Of a DNA stretch of 64,000 bases, positions 50,409 to 60,609 are shown piece by piece. The notes under the pieces were generated by a model. It saw only the letters and a list, made by a program, of their open reading frames with translations. It had not been told where the DNA came from and ran no database searches. The translations under genes and the position numbers were made by a program. Source of the stretch: Streptococcus pneumoniae (GTDB lineage Bacteria; Bacillota; Bacilli; Lactobacillales; Streptococcaceae). Where the stretch lies: contig NZ_LN831051.1 of NCBI RefSeq assembly GCF_001457635.1, positions 1,612,001 to 1,676,000 of the forward strand, written 5' to 3'. Within the stretch, counting starts at the first letter, position 1, and each line of letters opens with the position of its first letter.

Positions 50409-53400
50409 TTACGCTATGAGATCAGATAAATTCTTTTTTATCACTTCTCCACTTGGCAATCTTAATTCAATCGTTCCATCCATATTGAATATAACACTAT
50501 CTAAGCCTAATCCGTAACTAGCTGTAAATTTTTCTAATTTTTCTTGTACAGGATCTACTGCTGGAGCTTCCTCTAATGCTGGATCTAACATAGGGTCACT
50601 CCCCACATTCCCTTCTGGATTCAACATTCCATTATCCGTTGAGTTTTCTGGTTTTACAGGTTTTTCGTTTGGTGCCTCTGGTAAAGAATCTGCTGGTTTA
50701 TTTTCTGTTGGTTGGTTCTCAACTGTTCCAGTAGATACTTTTCCAGTTTCAGATGGTTTATTTTCACCATTTCCTTGAGGTGCTTCTCCTGTAAAATCTG
50801 CCATATTCTTTTTAATGACTTCTCCCGATGGTAAATATAATTCAATTGTTCCGTCCATATTAAACAAGACATTTTCTAGCTTCATCCCATAACTTTCAGC
50901 AAATTTTGCTACTTTTTCTTGTACAGGATCCACTGTAGGAACTTCTTCTAACGTTGAATCACTAGTACTGTTCCCAGTTTCAGGAAGCTTTTCTTTTTCT
51001 ACCTTCTCACTAGTCTTTGGTTCTTCTACCTTTTCATCAAGTTTTGAGTTTTCTTGTGCTTTATTCCTTTTAAATTGTGGTAGAATACTTGGTTTATCAG
51101 TTTGATTTTCTTTTTCCAAGATAGGTACTTCCACAATATAAGTCGATTGATTGTCCAAATAAGCATTTGCCATGAAGGTTACAGGAATTTTATTTCCGGC
51201 CGTTCTGGTTGTTCCTTGGTTTAATTTCGGAATCGGTAATTTAATTTCACCAACTTTATAGTTATTTTCTAAATAAGCATTTCCATGAAATTCATCAAAC
51301 ACTCTGACTAAAGCATCAGTTCCTTTAGGCACTGCAAATTGAGGGTTCACTCTTAAATAAGTATCCCCTGCATGGAAAGGATAGAAAATCGTTTGACTGG
51401 CCATTTTGTAAGCTAAAGAGGTTGGAACTGTAAATGTACCATCATAACTTACTTCTGGATAATCTTTTGAAGCGATAGTATACTTAAATGTTTGTCCTGG
51501 TAAATAAGGTTGATCTAATTCAAAGTTTGCAATATTCCCTACTCCTTCTCCAAATACTTTACCAGATACTTTCTCCAATACTTTTCCATCTGGTGTTATT
51601 AATTTTACTAGCATATTGATACCTAATTTTTTTTCCAATTCAGGCGGAAAACTAAAAGAAACGCGTTTTTGACCATTGGCTAGAGTAAAGTTTTGATTAT
51701 TAAACGTACTATTTTTTAACAAATTAACAACATTCGTTAATTCTTCTCCAGTATAAACTTTATTCCCTTCTTTTTTAGCAACTCCTTCTTCGGGTTTAAA
51801 CAGTTCATAGTTACTGTGAGAATGACCAATTCCAACCGGTTTATGTTCATCAATCGGATCTGCATGATGGTGATCTCCATGCGGATAAATAATCGCATTT
51901 TTTTCTTTATTCACGACAATACTTTCACGTTTGACACCATATTGTTTCATAATGCCAGCAATTTTTTCTTCGATTTTTTTATCTAAATCTTTCATTTCTT
52001 TGGCATTACCTGGATAATCCTGTTCATGAGATGACAAAGAATCTAATCCATTATGACTAGTTTTAACTTCCTCTAAATGTTTTTGCGCAGCCTTAATTTG
52101 CTCTTCTGTCAAGTCCTTCTTGAAGAAATAATGATTGTGGTCTCCGTGACTCATGACAAAACCTGATTCATCTTCAGCGATAATACGATTAGCATCAAAT
52201 CCGTATCCATCTTCTTCATGTTTCTCATGTGAAGTTCCTGGATTGATTGGAAGAGATGGAGAAGGTGTTGCTAGACTATTGTTTGGAAGAGTCGGTTGCC
52301 CAATTTGATTTGATTTTGGAATGTAATGGAAATGATCACCATGTCTTACAATATAAGCTGTAGCCGTTTCTTCAACGATATCTTTTGGATTAAAAATATA
52401 ACCATCAGATGCTGAAGAGAGTTTCTTACTTGTCGTTAAAGAAGAAGGATTGCTTGAAAGACTGCCTAGACTAGACACTACTTCATTAGGTTTTGCATTT
52501 GTAGAAACTGTAGAACCAGTTCCACTGATAGGCACCATTCTGGCAATCTTTTCTTCTAAGGCAGAAAGCTTGCTGTAAGGAATAAAGTGGTAATGGTCGC
52601 CATGCGGAATCGCAACTCCATTTGGTGTACGACTGATAATCTTAGCAGGGTCAAAGACCAGGCCATCTGATTCACTGTAACGTTGGGCGCTAGGTGAATC
52701 ATAGAGTTCCTTCAAAAGACTCTGGAGATTTTCAGATTTATTTGCTGGCTTGCTAGTTGATCCTTTTGCTACAGATTGCGTGTTATTGTCACTAGCTGTT
52801 GAAGAATAGCTTAACTGACTCGGTTGCATATTTTTTCCAGCCAGATGTGCTTTAGCTGCTGCTAATTCACTAGCAGATAAATCGCTTTTGGGAATGTAGT
52901 GATAGTGACCTCCATGAGGAACGATATAAGCATTACCCGTATCTTCGATAATATCAGCTGGATTAAAGACATAACCATCATTTGTCGTATATCGTCCCTG
53001 AGACCTTGCTACAGCAACATTAGAGTTAACCTTCTCATTATCTTTGACATGTTCTTGTTTTTGACGATTGATTTCATCTTTAGTTCGAACATTATCAGCA
53101 TGAGCTGCATCTTTCAGGTAGACATAATATTTTCCATCGACCTTGATGATATAACCACCCTTGACTTCATTGACAATATCAGCGTCTTTAAGTTGATAGT
53201 TTGGATCCTTCATCAAGAGTTCTTCACTAAAGAGGGCATCATAAGGAACTTTCCCATTATAGTAATGATAGTGGTCACCGTGTGACGTTACATAGCCCTG
53301 ATCTGTAATTTTGATTACAATTTGCTCAGCCTGAATTCCTTCTTTCTGGCTAACCTGGTCTGGTGTCAAGTTTTCACTTTTCTGACTTGACTGGCTGCCA

Positions 53401-53528
53401 TCCACATAAGAGACACGATTATTGTCCTTATTTTCCTGCGAACGATGCTGGTTTAGTGCATAGGCACATAGACTCAAGGATACGATAACAGCTGATCCAG
53501 CTGCTATATATTTTTTACTAAATTTCAT
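50409..53528 (-). CDS. phtE: PhtE, histidine triad surface protein
   Basis: 1039 residues, the length of PhtE. The N-terminal segment KYIAAGSAVIVSLSLCAYAL is the export signal or lipoprotein leader. Six HxxHxH triads are visible (HGDHYHYY, HGGHYHYIPKSD, HGDHYHFIPYSK, HGDHFHYIPKSN, HGDHNHYFFKKD, HGDHHHADPIDEH). The C-terminal half holds a Gly/Pro/Glu-rich region and two similar repeats (GMKLENVLFNMDGTIELYLPSGEVIKKN and GLGLDSVIFNMDGTIELRLPSGEVIKKN). Pht proteins bind zinc and help deliver it to AdcAII. It has its own AdcR box and no visible lesion. Confidence 0.96.
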   Translation of the reverse strand: MKFSKKYIAAGSAVIVSLSLCAYALNQHRSQENKDNNRVSYVDGSQSSQKSENLTPDQVSQKEGIQAEQIVIKITDQGYVTSHGDHYHYYNGKVPYDALFSEELLMKDPNYQLKDADIVNEVKGGYIIKVDGKYYVYLKDAAHADNVRTKDEINRQKQEHVKDNEKVNSNVAVARSQGRYTTNDGYVFNPADIIEDTGNAYIVPHGGHYHYIPKSDLSASELAAAKAHLAGKNMQPSQLSYSSTASDNNTQSVAKGSTSKPANKSENLQSLLKELYDSPSAQRYSESDGLVFDPAKIISRTPNGVAIPHGDHYHFIPYSKLSALEEKIARMVPISGTGSTVSTNAKPNEVVSSLGSLSSNPSSLTTSKKLSSASDGYIFNPKDIVEETATAYIVRHGDHFHYIPKSNQIGQPTLPNNSLATPSPSLPINPGTSHEKHEEDGYGFDANRIIAEDESGFVMSHGDHNHYFFKKDLTEEQIKAAQKHLEEVKTSHNGLDSLSSHEQDYPGNAKEMKDLDKKIEEKIAGIMKQYGVKRESIVVNKEKNAIIYPHGDHHHADPIDEHKPVGIGHSHSNYELFKPEEGVAKKEGNKVYTGEELTNVVNLLKNSTFNNQNFTLANGQKRVSFSFPPELEKKLGINMLVKLITPDGKVLEKVSGKVFGEGVGNIANFELDQPYLPGQTFKYTIASKDYPEVSYDGTFTVPTSLAYKMASQTIFYPFHAGDTYLRVNPQFAVPKGTDALVRVFDEFHGNAYLENNYKVGEIKLPIPKLNQGTTRTAGNKIPVTFMANAYLDNQSTYIVEVPILEKENQTDKPSILPQFKRNKAQENSKLDEKVEEPKTSEKVEKEKLPETGNSTSDSTLEEVPTVDPVQEKVAKFAESYGMKLENVLFNMDGTIELYLPSGEVIKKNMADFTGEAPQGNGENKPSETGKVSTGTVENQPTENKPADSLPEAPNEKPVKPENSTDNGMLNPEGNVGSDPMLDPALEEAPAVDPVQEKLEKFTASYGLGLDSVIFNMDGTIELRLPSGEVIKKNLSDLIA

Positions 53529-53619
53529 AAATCCCTCATTTCAATAAATGATGAAGTTTTTTTCTCAACTTCTTTTACTTTATTAAATAGTTTTCTAAAC
53601 CGATTATTTAACCATTTAA

Positions 53620-53631
53620 TTAACCAGTAAA
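53620..53631. promoter_or_regulatory. AdcR zinc box before phtE
   Basis: TTAACCAGTAAA, about 90 bases upstream of the phtE start, in a TTAATT-rich palindromic setting. Confidence 0.75.
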
Positions 53632-53680
53632 TAGTCTACTATTTAAAATTACTTTTGTCAAGTTTCTGTTACGTTTTTCT

Positions 53681-53713
53681 AAAAAAGAGAAGTAACACGA
53701 AAGGTTACTTCTC
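53681..53713 (-). terminator. Terminator after phtD
   Basis: GAGAAGTAAC and GTTACTTCTC with a T run on the minus strand lie about 26 bases beyond the phtD stop and separate it from phtE. Confidence 0.8.
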
Positions 53714-53738
53714 CATAAAATATGCTCCATTCATTTTA

Positions 53739-56270
53739 CTACTGTATAGGAGCCGGTTGACTTTCTTTTAACAAAGCCAAGAGACTATCTACTTCTGCTG
53801 AAATAGTATTATTATCTTTCGTTCCGAGAAGAAGACTACTTTTTAGACCAGTCAATGTCTCCATAGCATTTTGTCTAATACTAGAATCTGTTACTTTTTC
53901 TAGCAAGGCCTCCGCCTCTGCTATCTTAGCGTTAATAACAGAATGCTCTACTTGAGGAATTTCAGCCTCATCTGTAGTATCTTCAGCTTCTTCCTCTGTC
54001 TCTTCCGTATCAGTGCTTGGTTTATAAAGATTATCTGCTGAAGGATTTAAACCAGCGTGATTCTCTTTTTCATCAGATTCAGGGTGAGTTGGCTCACTTA
54101 CTTCATCATGTTCCTTATCTTCCTCAGGTTTTTCTGTCTGAGGTTTCTCCGTTTGATTGGTATCAGCTTGACCATTTTTGTTTCTTTGAACATGGTCGCT
54201 AGCGTTACCAAAACCATTATCTGAATGCGGACGTTCGTTTGGATGTTCGACATAGTACTTGACAGTCGCCAAAAGATCCTCAAGAGTATACCCCTTAGGT
54301 GCCTCATAAAGGCCTTCGTCAAACCACTCAAATTTGATGTTATGGTAATGGTCATAATGAGGTATGATTAAACTACCGTTTTTGACTTCTACAGTATATT
54401 GAAGATTGTAAGGCATACGATCAAGTGGCACCTTCTTAGCTGCTTTCACGCGGTTGTAGATAGCTTCTGCTCCTTTTGCCTCAGTATTTCCTGAATCCTG
54501 ATGATCTGTCGAAGGAGGGGTCAAACCTTTCTCTTTAGCATAAGCCTGGGCTGCCGCTCTCTCAGCTTCAGACAAACTATCTTTTTTAATCCAGTGGCTA
54601 TGGGTCATATGTGGAGTTACATAGGCATCCCCCTCATCACTGGTTATATCACGAGGATCAAAGATATAACCGTCTTCTGTTGTGTACTTGCCTGCCAACT
54701 TGGCTACTTGAATCTCATCATCAGTGTAGGTAATTTGCGCATTTGGTTTTCCTAAACGTTCTGGATGACGAATCGGAGCTAAGAAGGCAAGAATATCATC
54801 CACTAACTTGACTTTATCACTTGAGACATCCTTGAGTCGTTCCAACAGGTTATCCAAAGCCTCAAAATCAACTTGTCGACCTTTATTATCAAGTAAATCT
54901 TGGTGAATTCTTGCTAGTAAGTCATAAGCCTTATTGTAAAATTCTCTATCACTAGATGGGAGGTCAGTTTTCTTAGATCCTAGCTTATGAGATAAACTTT
55001 CCTGCTTGGCCAGTTTGCTATCAATGCCTGCTGCTGTTTCTGCTGAAAGATCCTTGGCTGGGATATAACGAGAAACTCCATTCTCCTCAAAGACATAACC
55101 ATCGCCTACTTTTCGAACAGCTTCTTTGACCAATTTCTCATCAATTGGATTGCTTGGAGCTGGTTGCGGACTTGGACTAGGTTCTGGAGTCGGTTGTGGA
55201 CTTGGTTGTTCTGGTCTTGAATCTGGTACCCAATGGTTTGAACGATAACGAAGGGGAATAATACGAGCAATTCGTTTTTCCAATTCAGACATTTGTTCAT
55301 AAGGGATAAAGTGGTAATGGTTACCATGAGGGACAGCTACACCTCTGGCGGTTCGACTTGTGATTTGCGCTGGGTCGAAAATAAGGCCATCAGATTCCAC
55401 ATGGCGTTCTGATAAGGGTTTAGCATACAATTCACGTAAAAGGCTTGAAATGTTTTCCCCTTGATTTTGATGATAAGTTGGAGTGACAGTCAGATTGTGG
55501 TTCTCTGACAATCTTGGTTGAGCTGGATTTGCATTATGACTAGAACTTGAAGAAGGACGAGATCCCTGCTTCCCATTCCAATAGGCTTGGGCAGCAGCTA
55601 ATTCACTGGCAGACAAATCACTCTTAGGAATATAGTGGAAGTGATTGCCGTGAGGGACAATATAAGCATCACCCGTGTCCTCAATGATATCAGATGCATT
55701 GAAGATATACCCATCATCTGTGGTGTAGCGTCCTTGGGCTCTGGCTGCAACTACTGCTTGATCGTTAGAACCACCCCCGTGATTATGACTGTGTTCCTGC
55801 TTCTGACGTTTAATCTCTTCTTTTGTCCGAATATTATCCGCATGAGCTGCATCCTTAAGGTAAACATAGTATTTACCGTTTACCTTAATGACATAACCAC
55901 CCTTGATTTCATTGACAATGTCTGAATCCTTCAACTGATAATTCGGATCTTTCATGAGGAGCTCTTCACTGATGATGGCATCATAAGGGACCTTGCCATT
56001 ATAGTAATGATAATGGTCTCCATGAGAGGTCACATAACCTTGATCCGTAATCTTGATGACGATTTGTTCGGCGTTGATCCCCTCCCTCTTACTGACTTCA
56101 TCTGGTGTCAAATTTTCTGCCTTTTGACCAGCCTGATCACCATCTATATAAGCAACTCGATTAGACTCTTTCTTATCCTGACCAGCTTGGTAACGCCCAA
56201 GTTCATAGGAACAAACACTTAGGGCAAGAACTGCCACTGAACCTGCTACATATTTTTTATTGATTTTCAT
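53739..56270 (-). CDS. phtD: PhtD, histidine triad surface protein
   Basis: 843 residues, as expected for PhtD. An export leader (KINKKYVAGSVAVLALSVCSY) opens it. HxxHxH motifs occur as HGDHYHYY, HGNHFHYIPKS, HGNHYHFIPYE, HMTHSHWIKK and HYDHYHNIKF. The C-terminal part has a Pro-rich linker and an acidic tail. It begins eight bases after the adcAII stop, so the pair is co-transcribed; PhtD and AdcAII cooperate in zinc uptake. No broken codon is seen. Confidence 0.96.
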   Translation of the reverse strand: MKINKKYVAGSVAVLALSVCSYELGRYQAGQDKKESNRVAYIDGDQAGQKAENLTPDEVSKREGINAEQIVIKITDQGYVTSHGDHYHYYNGKVPYDAIISEELLMKDPNYQLKDSDIVNEIKGGYVIKVNGKYYVYLKDAAHADNIRTKEEIKRQKQEHSHNHGGGSNDQAVVAARAQGRYTTDDGYIFNASDIIEDTGDAYIVPHGNHFHYIPKSDLSASELAAAQAYWNGKQGSRPSSSSSHNANPAQPRLSENHNLTVTPTYHQNQGENISSLLRELYAKPLSERHVESDGLIFDPAQITSRTARGVAVPHGNHYHFIPYEQMSELEKRIARIIPLRYRSNHWVPDSRPEQPSPQPTPEPSPSPQPAPSNPIDEKLVKEAVRKVGDGYVFEENGVSRYIPAKDLSAETAAGIDSKLAKQESLSHKLGSKKTDLPSSDREFYNKAYDLLARIHQDLLDNKGRQVDFEALDNLLERLKDVSSDKVKLVDDILAFLAPIRHPERLGKPNAQITYTDDEIQVAKLAGKYTTEDGYIFDPRDITSDEGDAYVTPHMTHSHWIKKDSLSEAERAAAQAYAKEKGLTPPSTDHQDSGNTEAKGAEAIYNRVKAAKKVPLDRMPYNLQYTVEVKNGSLIIPHYDHYHNIKFEWFDEGLYEAPKGYTLEDLLATVKYYVEHPNERPHSDNGFGNASDHVQRNKNGQADTNQTEKPQTEKPEEDKEHDEVSEPTHPESDEKENHAGLNPSADNLYKPSTDTEETEEEAEDTTDEAEIPQVEHSVINAKIAEAEALLEKVTDSSIRQNAMETLTGLKSSLLLGTKDNNTISAEVDSLLALLKESQPAPIQ

Positions 56271-56277
56271 TCTTTCC

Positions 56278-57195
56278 TCACTTTAATTCTTCTGCTAGAA
56301 CACTCATATTTTCTTCCAGATTTTCTAAATAGGTCTTGTCATTTTGTGGGTCTGCCTCTAAAGGATTCAGAGTTTTAAGACCCACACCTGTTGATTTGAC
56401 AAGAGTTTCAGCTACTTTTGAAGAAGCATTACTTTCTGTAAAAATCGTTTTAACCTTATAGGTTTTAACAAATTCCTGAATTTCTGTTAATTGTCGTGGA
56501 CTTGGTTCTTGTTCAGGAGAGATGCCTGCAATACCAAGTTGATTAAGCCCAAATCTCTTCGCTAGATAAGAAAAGGCTGTATGTTGTGTTACAAATGTTT
56601 TCTGAGTCGCTTTTTCAAATTTTGGTTGGAATTTCTTAGTCAATTCCTGAGCTTTTTTGATAAAGGCTTGCGCATTTTTCTGATAAGTCTCTTTATGCTC
56701 ACTATCCACCTCTGAAAGTTTATCAGCGATAATTTGGGCTTCTTCTCCAGCTTTTTCAGGATCTAGCCATGTGTGAGGGTCATAGAGCGTTTTTTCATCA
56801 ACTCCATCCCCTGCTTCCACATCCTCTAGTCCAGGGACACGTTCCAAGGTCATTCCCTCAGAAGCCTCTAAGACCTTCACTTTGGATTTTTTTAGATTTG
56901 GATCCAGACTTCCTGCCCAAGATTCGAGTGTATGAGAATGGTAAACAAAGACATCTGAATCATAGATGGCTGCGATATCATTTGCCGAAGGTTCAAAGGA
57001 GTGAATACCACTACTTGACTGAATCATCCGAACATCATTCAAGTCACCAGATACTTCCTTAACCATAGCGTAGATAGGATAAAAACTGGTCACAATTTTC
57101 ATCCCCTTTCCTGTCTGACTTTCCTTTTGACCACAAGCCCCCAAGCACAAAAGAAAGACACTTAACAGGACTAAAAATAAATTTTGTTTCTTCAT
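56278..57195 (-). CDS. adcAII: AdcAII (Lmb) zinc-binding lipoprotein
   Basis: The start is set at ATG 57195 (MKKQNLFLVLLSVFLLCLGAC) because the upstream residues run into the promoter. The lipobox LGAC anchors it. Zinc ligands are in HSFEPSAND, YHSHTLESW, DPHTWLDPE and TQHTAFSYL. It is the laminin-binding-like zinc receptor that feeds the Adc transporter. Its promoter has an AdcR box, and phtD follows in the same transcript. Confidence 0.95.
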   Translation of the reverse strand: MKKQNLFLVLLSVFLLCLGACGQKESQTGKGMKIVTSFYPIYAMVKEVSGDLNDVRMIQSSSGIHSFEPSANDIAAIYDSDVFVYHSHTLESWAGSLDPNLKKSKVKVLEASEGMTLERVPGLEDVEAGDGVDEKTLYDPHTWLDPEKAGEEAQIIADKLSEVDSEHKETYQKNAQAFIKKAQELTKKFQPKFEKATQKTFVTQHTAFSYLAKRFGLNQLGIAGISPEQEPSPRQLTEIQEFVKTYKVKTIFTESNASSKVAETLVKSTGVGLKTLNPLEADPQNDKTYLENLEENMSVLAEELK

Positions 57196-57217
57196 GAACA
57201 ACTCCTTAACCATTTAA

Positions 57218-57229
57218 TTAACTAGTAAA
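57218..57229. promoter_or_regulatory. AdcR zinc box before adcAII
   Basis: TTAACTAGTAAA, 23 bases upstream of the start, in a TTAATTAACTAG context. Confidence 0.8.
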
Positions 57230-57337
57230 TATTCTACTCCTGAAAATTTAATCTGTCAAGATATTTTTAGAAAAAATTTGAAATTTCTTTCACATATAAA
57301 AATCTACTGAGTGTCAACAACTCAATAGACTTTCACT

Positions 57338-58729
57338 TTATTCTTCTATGGTAGAATGCTTATAGCCATAAGTGAAGTAAATAATACTTCCTACTAACAA
57401 CGCAACTAGGAAAGCAATCCAGGTATTCATATTATACTGTAACATGAAGGATAAACAAATGATGATCGATAAAATTGGTAACAGAGGTACCAATGGTGTT
57501 TTAAATTCCCCAGCTTTGGGCATTCCTTTTTCTTTCCGTAAGCGAATCAGACCATAAGCCAGCAGGATCAAGTAGGCTAAGGTACAAATATTTAAAAAGG
57601 CTGCAATACTGGCTAGCGGGAACATTCCTGCTGCTACTGCTGAAGCTAGACCTGTCAAGATAGTAGCATTCTTTGGTATCTTGCTAGTCTTCGTCAGTTC
57701 CTTAAAGGCAGCAGGCACTAAGCCGTCACGTGCTAAACTGTAAATCATACGCGATAGGGCATAGGTCATCGAAATACAAACTGTAATCAAGGTCAAGATA
57801 GCCACTAATGACACATAGTTGGCTGCCCAACTAATCCCAACACTACGAAGGGCAAAGGCAACGGCATCATCGACATTTAAATGACTATAGTGAACCACAC
57901 CAGTCAAAACAAGGGTCACCAAGGCATAGAGAATGGTTACGATAGAAAGCGATAAGACAATCCCTCTAGGAATATTTTTTTGAGGAGTCTTGACTTCATC
58001 TACAGCCATAGAGATGGATTCAAATCCCAAAAAACCGAAGAACATCAAGGACGCACCAGCTATAATACCAGTACTAGCTCCATAGATTTGTCCAAAACCG
58101 TAAGGAGCAAAATTGCTCCAATTATCAAACTTAATATTCCAAATTCCTACTAAAACAAAGAGAGCTAAAGCGGAAAATTTCAAAATAACTAGAATCGAAT
58201 TAAAGCGTAAGGCTGCCTTGGCATTTAGTAAAACAAGCGAAGTCACCAAGACCAAGACAAGAATAGGCAATAAATCAACAAATGTCCCTGCTTGAGGATT
58301 AAAGGTACCATTTAAAGCCTGAGGAAGGGCTATCCCGTATTGAGAGAGCAAGCCTTTAAAATAAGCTGCCCAACCCGAAGCTACGCCTGATATGGCTGTC
58401 ATGAACTCCATCATGGTTAACCAACCAGCCAACCAGGCAGGGAATTCTCCTAAGATAGCATAGAGGTAACTATAGGCACCTCCTGTAGCGGGTACTCGCG
58501 AGGCAAATTCTGCAAAAAAGAGGGCTGATAATCCCACACACAAGGCAGAAATAACGATTGAAATCACTAGTGCTGGACCAGCAAGTGTAGCAGCTGCAGT
58601 ACCTGTGATTGTAAAGACACCTGTCCCTACCATGGCTCCAATACCCAGCAAAATCAAATCCCATAACTTCAAATGCCTATGCATCTCTGTTTTATCTAAA
58701 CTAACATTCTTTGTTCTAAATATATTCAT
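57338..58729 (-). CDS. APC-family amino acid permease
   Basis: Start ATG 58729 (GGAG six bases upstream) gives 463 residues with twelve hydrophobic segments. LWDLILLGIGAMVGTGVFTITG is the conserved N-terminal region of the cationic amino-acid transporter group, and FLGFESISMAVDEVKTPQKNIPRGI a later hallmark. The exact substrate cannot be read. Confidence 0.9.
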   Translation of the reverse strand: MNIFRTKNVSLDKTEMHRHLKLWDLILLGIGAMVGTGVFTITGTAAATLAGPALVISIVISALCVGLSALFFAEFASRVPATGGAYSYLYAILGEFPAWLAGWLTMMEFMTAISGVASGWAAYFKGLLSQYGIALPQALNGTFNPQAGTFVDLLPILVLVLVTSLVLLNAKAALRFNSILVILKFSALALFVLVGIWNIKFDNWSNFAPYGFGQIYGASTGIIAGASLMFFGFLGFESISMAVDEVKTPQKNIPRGIVLSLSIVTILYALVTLVLTGVVHYSHLNVDDAVAFALRSVGISWAANYVSLVAILTLITVCISMTYALSRMIYSLARDGLVPAAFKELTKTSKIPKNATILTGLASAVAAGMFPLASIAAFLNICTLAYLILLAYGLIRLRKEKGMPKAGEFKTPLVPLLPILSIIICLSFMLQYNMNTWIAFLVALLVGSIIYFTYGYKHSTIEE

Positions 58730-58739
58730 CTTTGACTCC

Positions 58740-59103
58740 AAAATAAACTGATGATTCTATTTTACCATAAATATAGGAGATATGTGAATATTTATAAAAT
58801 GTTTTTCTAAAAAAATCTGACTACCGTAACTTCTCAAAGTAACTTCCATCTCTCTCCCAAAACTGGAAGTTACTCTAAAACGACTCTGTTTTAGGGCTAT
58901 TTGTCGTGCACTTTTTTCTGAGTCTTTTCGCTTTTGAACCCTTATATATCAAGAAAAAGAAAACCAGTGGAAGTTAGTCTAAGACGGATTTCCACTGATG
59001 TCACGCGTTTTTCTCATACTAAAAGCTAGGTTGTGGGAAACTGGAAGTTAGTTTTAGAAGTTACCAAAATCTGACTACATCTTGTAATCAGATTTTATCG
59101 ATT
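58740..59103. other. Intergenic region with repeated GGAAGTTA units
   Basis: No gene is visible. The unit GGAAGTTA recurs (58865, 58968 and 59043), followed by T/CTTTAA or TAAGACG. An inverted copy lies near 58829-58850 (GTAACTTCTCAAAGTAACTTCC, read backwards). It may be a decayed repeat or an RNA. Confidence 0.5.
59066..59096 (-). terminator. Terminator after etrx2
   Basis: AAAATCTGA and TCAGATTTT with a loop CTACATCTTGTAA, seven bases past the etrx2 stop. Confidence 0.8.
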
Positions 59104-59661
59104 CTAGTTCATTTCTTTAAATGCTGTTTCTGCATCCGCATTACTGATAGCACCAAATTGAATCTTTCCAATCTTTCCTTGGCTATCAATTAAATATTCT
59201 GTAGGAATGCTTCGAATTTGATAAGCTTGGAAGGTGGTTGCTTTGGTATCATAAAGAACTGGGATATCCTTATATCCTTGTTCCTGGAACCATTGTGGGA
59301 ATTGCTCAACAGTTTTTTCACCTTGAATTCCTGGTGCAATGACAGTAAGAATTTCGAAATCACGATCTGGTTTCGCCGCTAGTTCCATCAACTCTGGCAT
59401 ACTTTTCTTGCATGGACCGCACCATGAAGCCCAAAACTTCAAGTAAACCTTTTTACCCTTAAAATCAGATAACTTAACTTCTTTGCCATCCATGGATTGC
59501 AATGTGAAGTTTGGAGCATCTTTTCCAACAGCAATTTGTTGTACAGTCGTTTGTTGTTTTGGCTGTTGTGCTGCTTGAGTCTTTTTAGTTTCTTCCTCAC
59601 CACAGGCCATCAATACAACTAATGACAAGAGACTTAAGCCAGCAAACATTACTTTTTTCAT
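59104..59661 (-). CDS. etrx2: Etrx2, extracellular thioredoxin-like lipoprotein
   Basis: Start ATG 59661 (MKKVMFAGLSLLSLVVLMAC) with a GGAGG upstream. The lipobox ends LMAC. The thioredoxin core is FWASWCGPCKKSMPEL (CxxC) with the cis-Pro region SIPTEYLI. It keeps surface methionine-sulfoxide reductases reduced in pneumococcus. It follows ccdA2, which supplies electrons. Confidence 0.92.
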   Translation of the reverse strand: MKKVMFAGLSLLSLVVLMACGEEETKKTQAAQQPKQQTTVQQIAVGKDAPNFTLQSMDGKEVKLSDFKGKKVYLKFWASWCGPCKKSMPELMELAAKPDRDFEILTVIAPGIQGEKTVEQFPQWFQEQGYKDIPVLYDTKATTFQAYQIRSIPTEYLIDSQGKIGKIQFGAISNADAETAFKEMN

Positions 59662-59671
59662 TTGTCCTCCT

Positions 59672-60379
59672 TTATTCAAAAATTCCAGCTAGAACATTTA
59701 CTTGTCCTAATAGTAACAAAATTCCCATTAAAACAATGAGGAAACCACCAATTTTCTTTAGTAGCATCATATGACGCTTGATTTTACTAAAATATGGCAT
59801 GACTAGACCTGAAGCTAGTGCCAATACCAAGAAAGGAAGGGCCATGCCCAGAGTGTAAATGAGAGTATAAATCGCTCCTTGCCAAGCGCCATTGCCTCCA
59901 GAAGCCGCAAGTGCTAAAACAGAACTTAAAACTGGACCAATACAAGGTGTCCAACCAAAGCTAAAGGTAATACCAAGTAAAAAAGCTGACCAATAACGAT
60001 TAGAATCTGATTTTTTAAAGGTAAAACTTTTTTGAACTTCTAATTTCTTCAAATGAAAAATTTCCATCTGGTGAAGACCCAAAATGATAATAATAGCTCC
60101 CATGCCATATCGAAACCAATTTGCATAGAGAATATGACCAAAGTAACCAGCACCAAAGCCTAGAATAAAGAAAATGAGAGAGATACCAGCGATAAAGCAA
60201 AGTGTTCGAATCAAGCCTGACCAGAGAACCTTTCTCCCAAACAAAGAAAAGCTTTTTGCACTTTCTTGATCATCCAATAAAATCCCAGCATAGACTGGCA
60301 GAAGAGGAAAAATACAAGGAGAAAAAAAGGATAAAACACCTGCTAGAAAAACAGAGATTAAAAATACTATCGTTTCCAA
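59672..60379 (-). CDS. ccdA2: CcdA2 thiol-disulfide electron carrier
   Basis: 235 residues with six membrane segments. The redox cysteines lie in FFSPCIFPLLPVY (TM1) and FGWTPCIGPVLSS (TM4). It moves electrons across the membrane from cytosolic thioredoxin to Etrx2. It is 10 bases before the etrx2 start. Confidence 0.92.
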   Translation of the reverse strand: METIVFLISVFLAGVLSFFSPCIFPLLPVYAGILLDDQESAKSFSLFGRKVLWSGLIRTLCFIAGISLIFFILGFGAGYFGHILYANWFRYGMGAIIIILGLHQMEIFHLKKLEVQKSFTFKKSDSNRYWSAFLLGITFSFGWTPCIGPVLSSVLALAASGGNGAWQGAIYTLIYTLGMALPFLVLALASGLVMPYFSKIKRHMMLLKKIGGFLIVLMGILLLLGQVNVLAGIFE

Positions 60380-60609
60380 TAAAGAACCAACTTTCTTAAT
60401 AATTCTAATCCTATTTTACTATATTCAATTTTATTTGTAAGCTTTCTGCTACGCAAAATCGTATCGGGCACTATTGGACCAATCTTTTCTTTTGCTAGTC
60501 AAGGCGGATCTTATCCCCCAAAATAGCCAAAAAGCAACGACAAGGATTACTCATCGCTGCTTTTGTGAACGAAAATGTCTTTTAGGTCTGACATTTCATA
60601 AATCATGTT

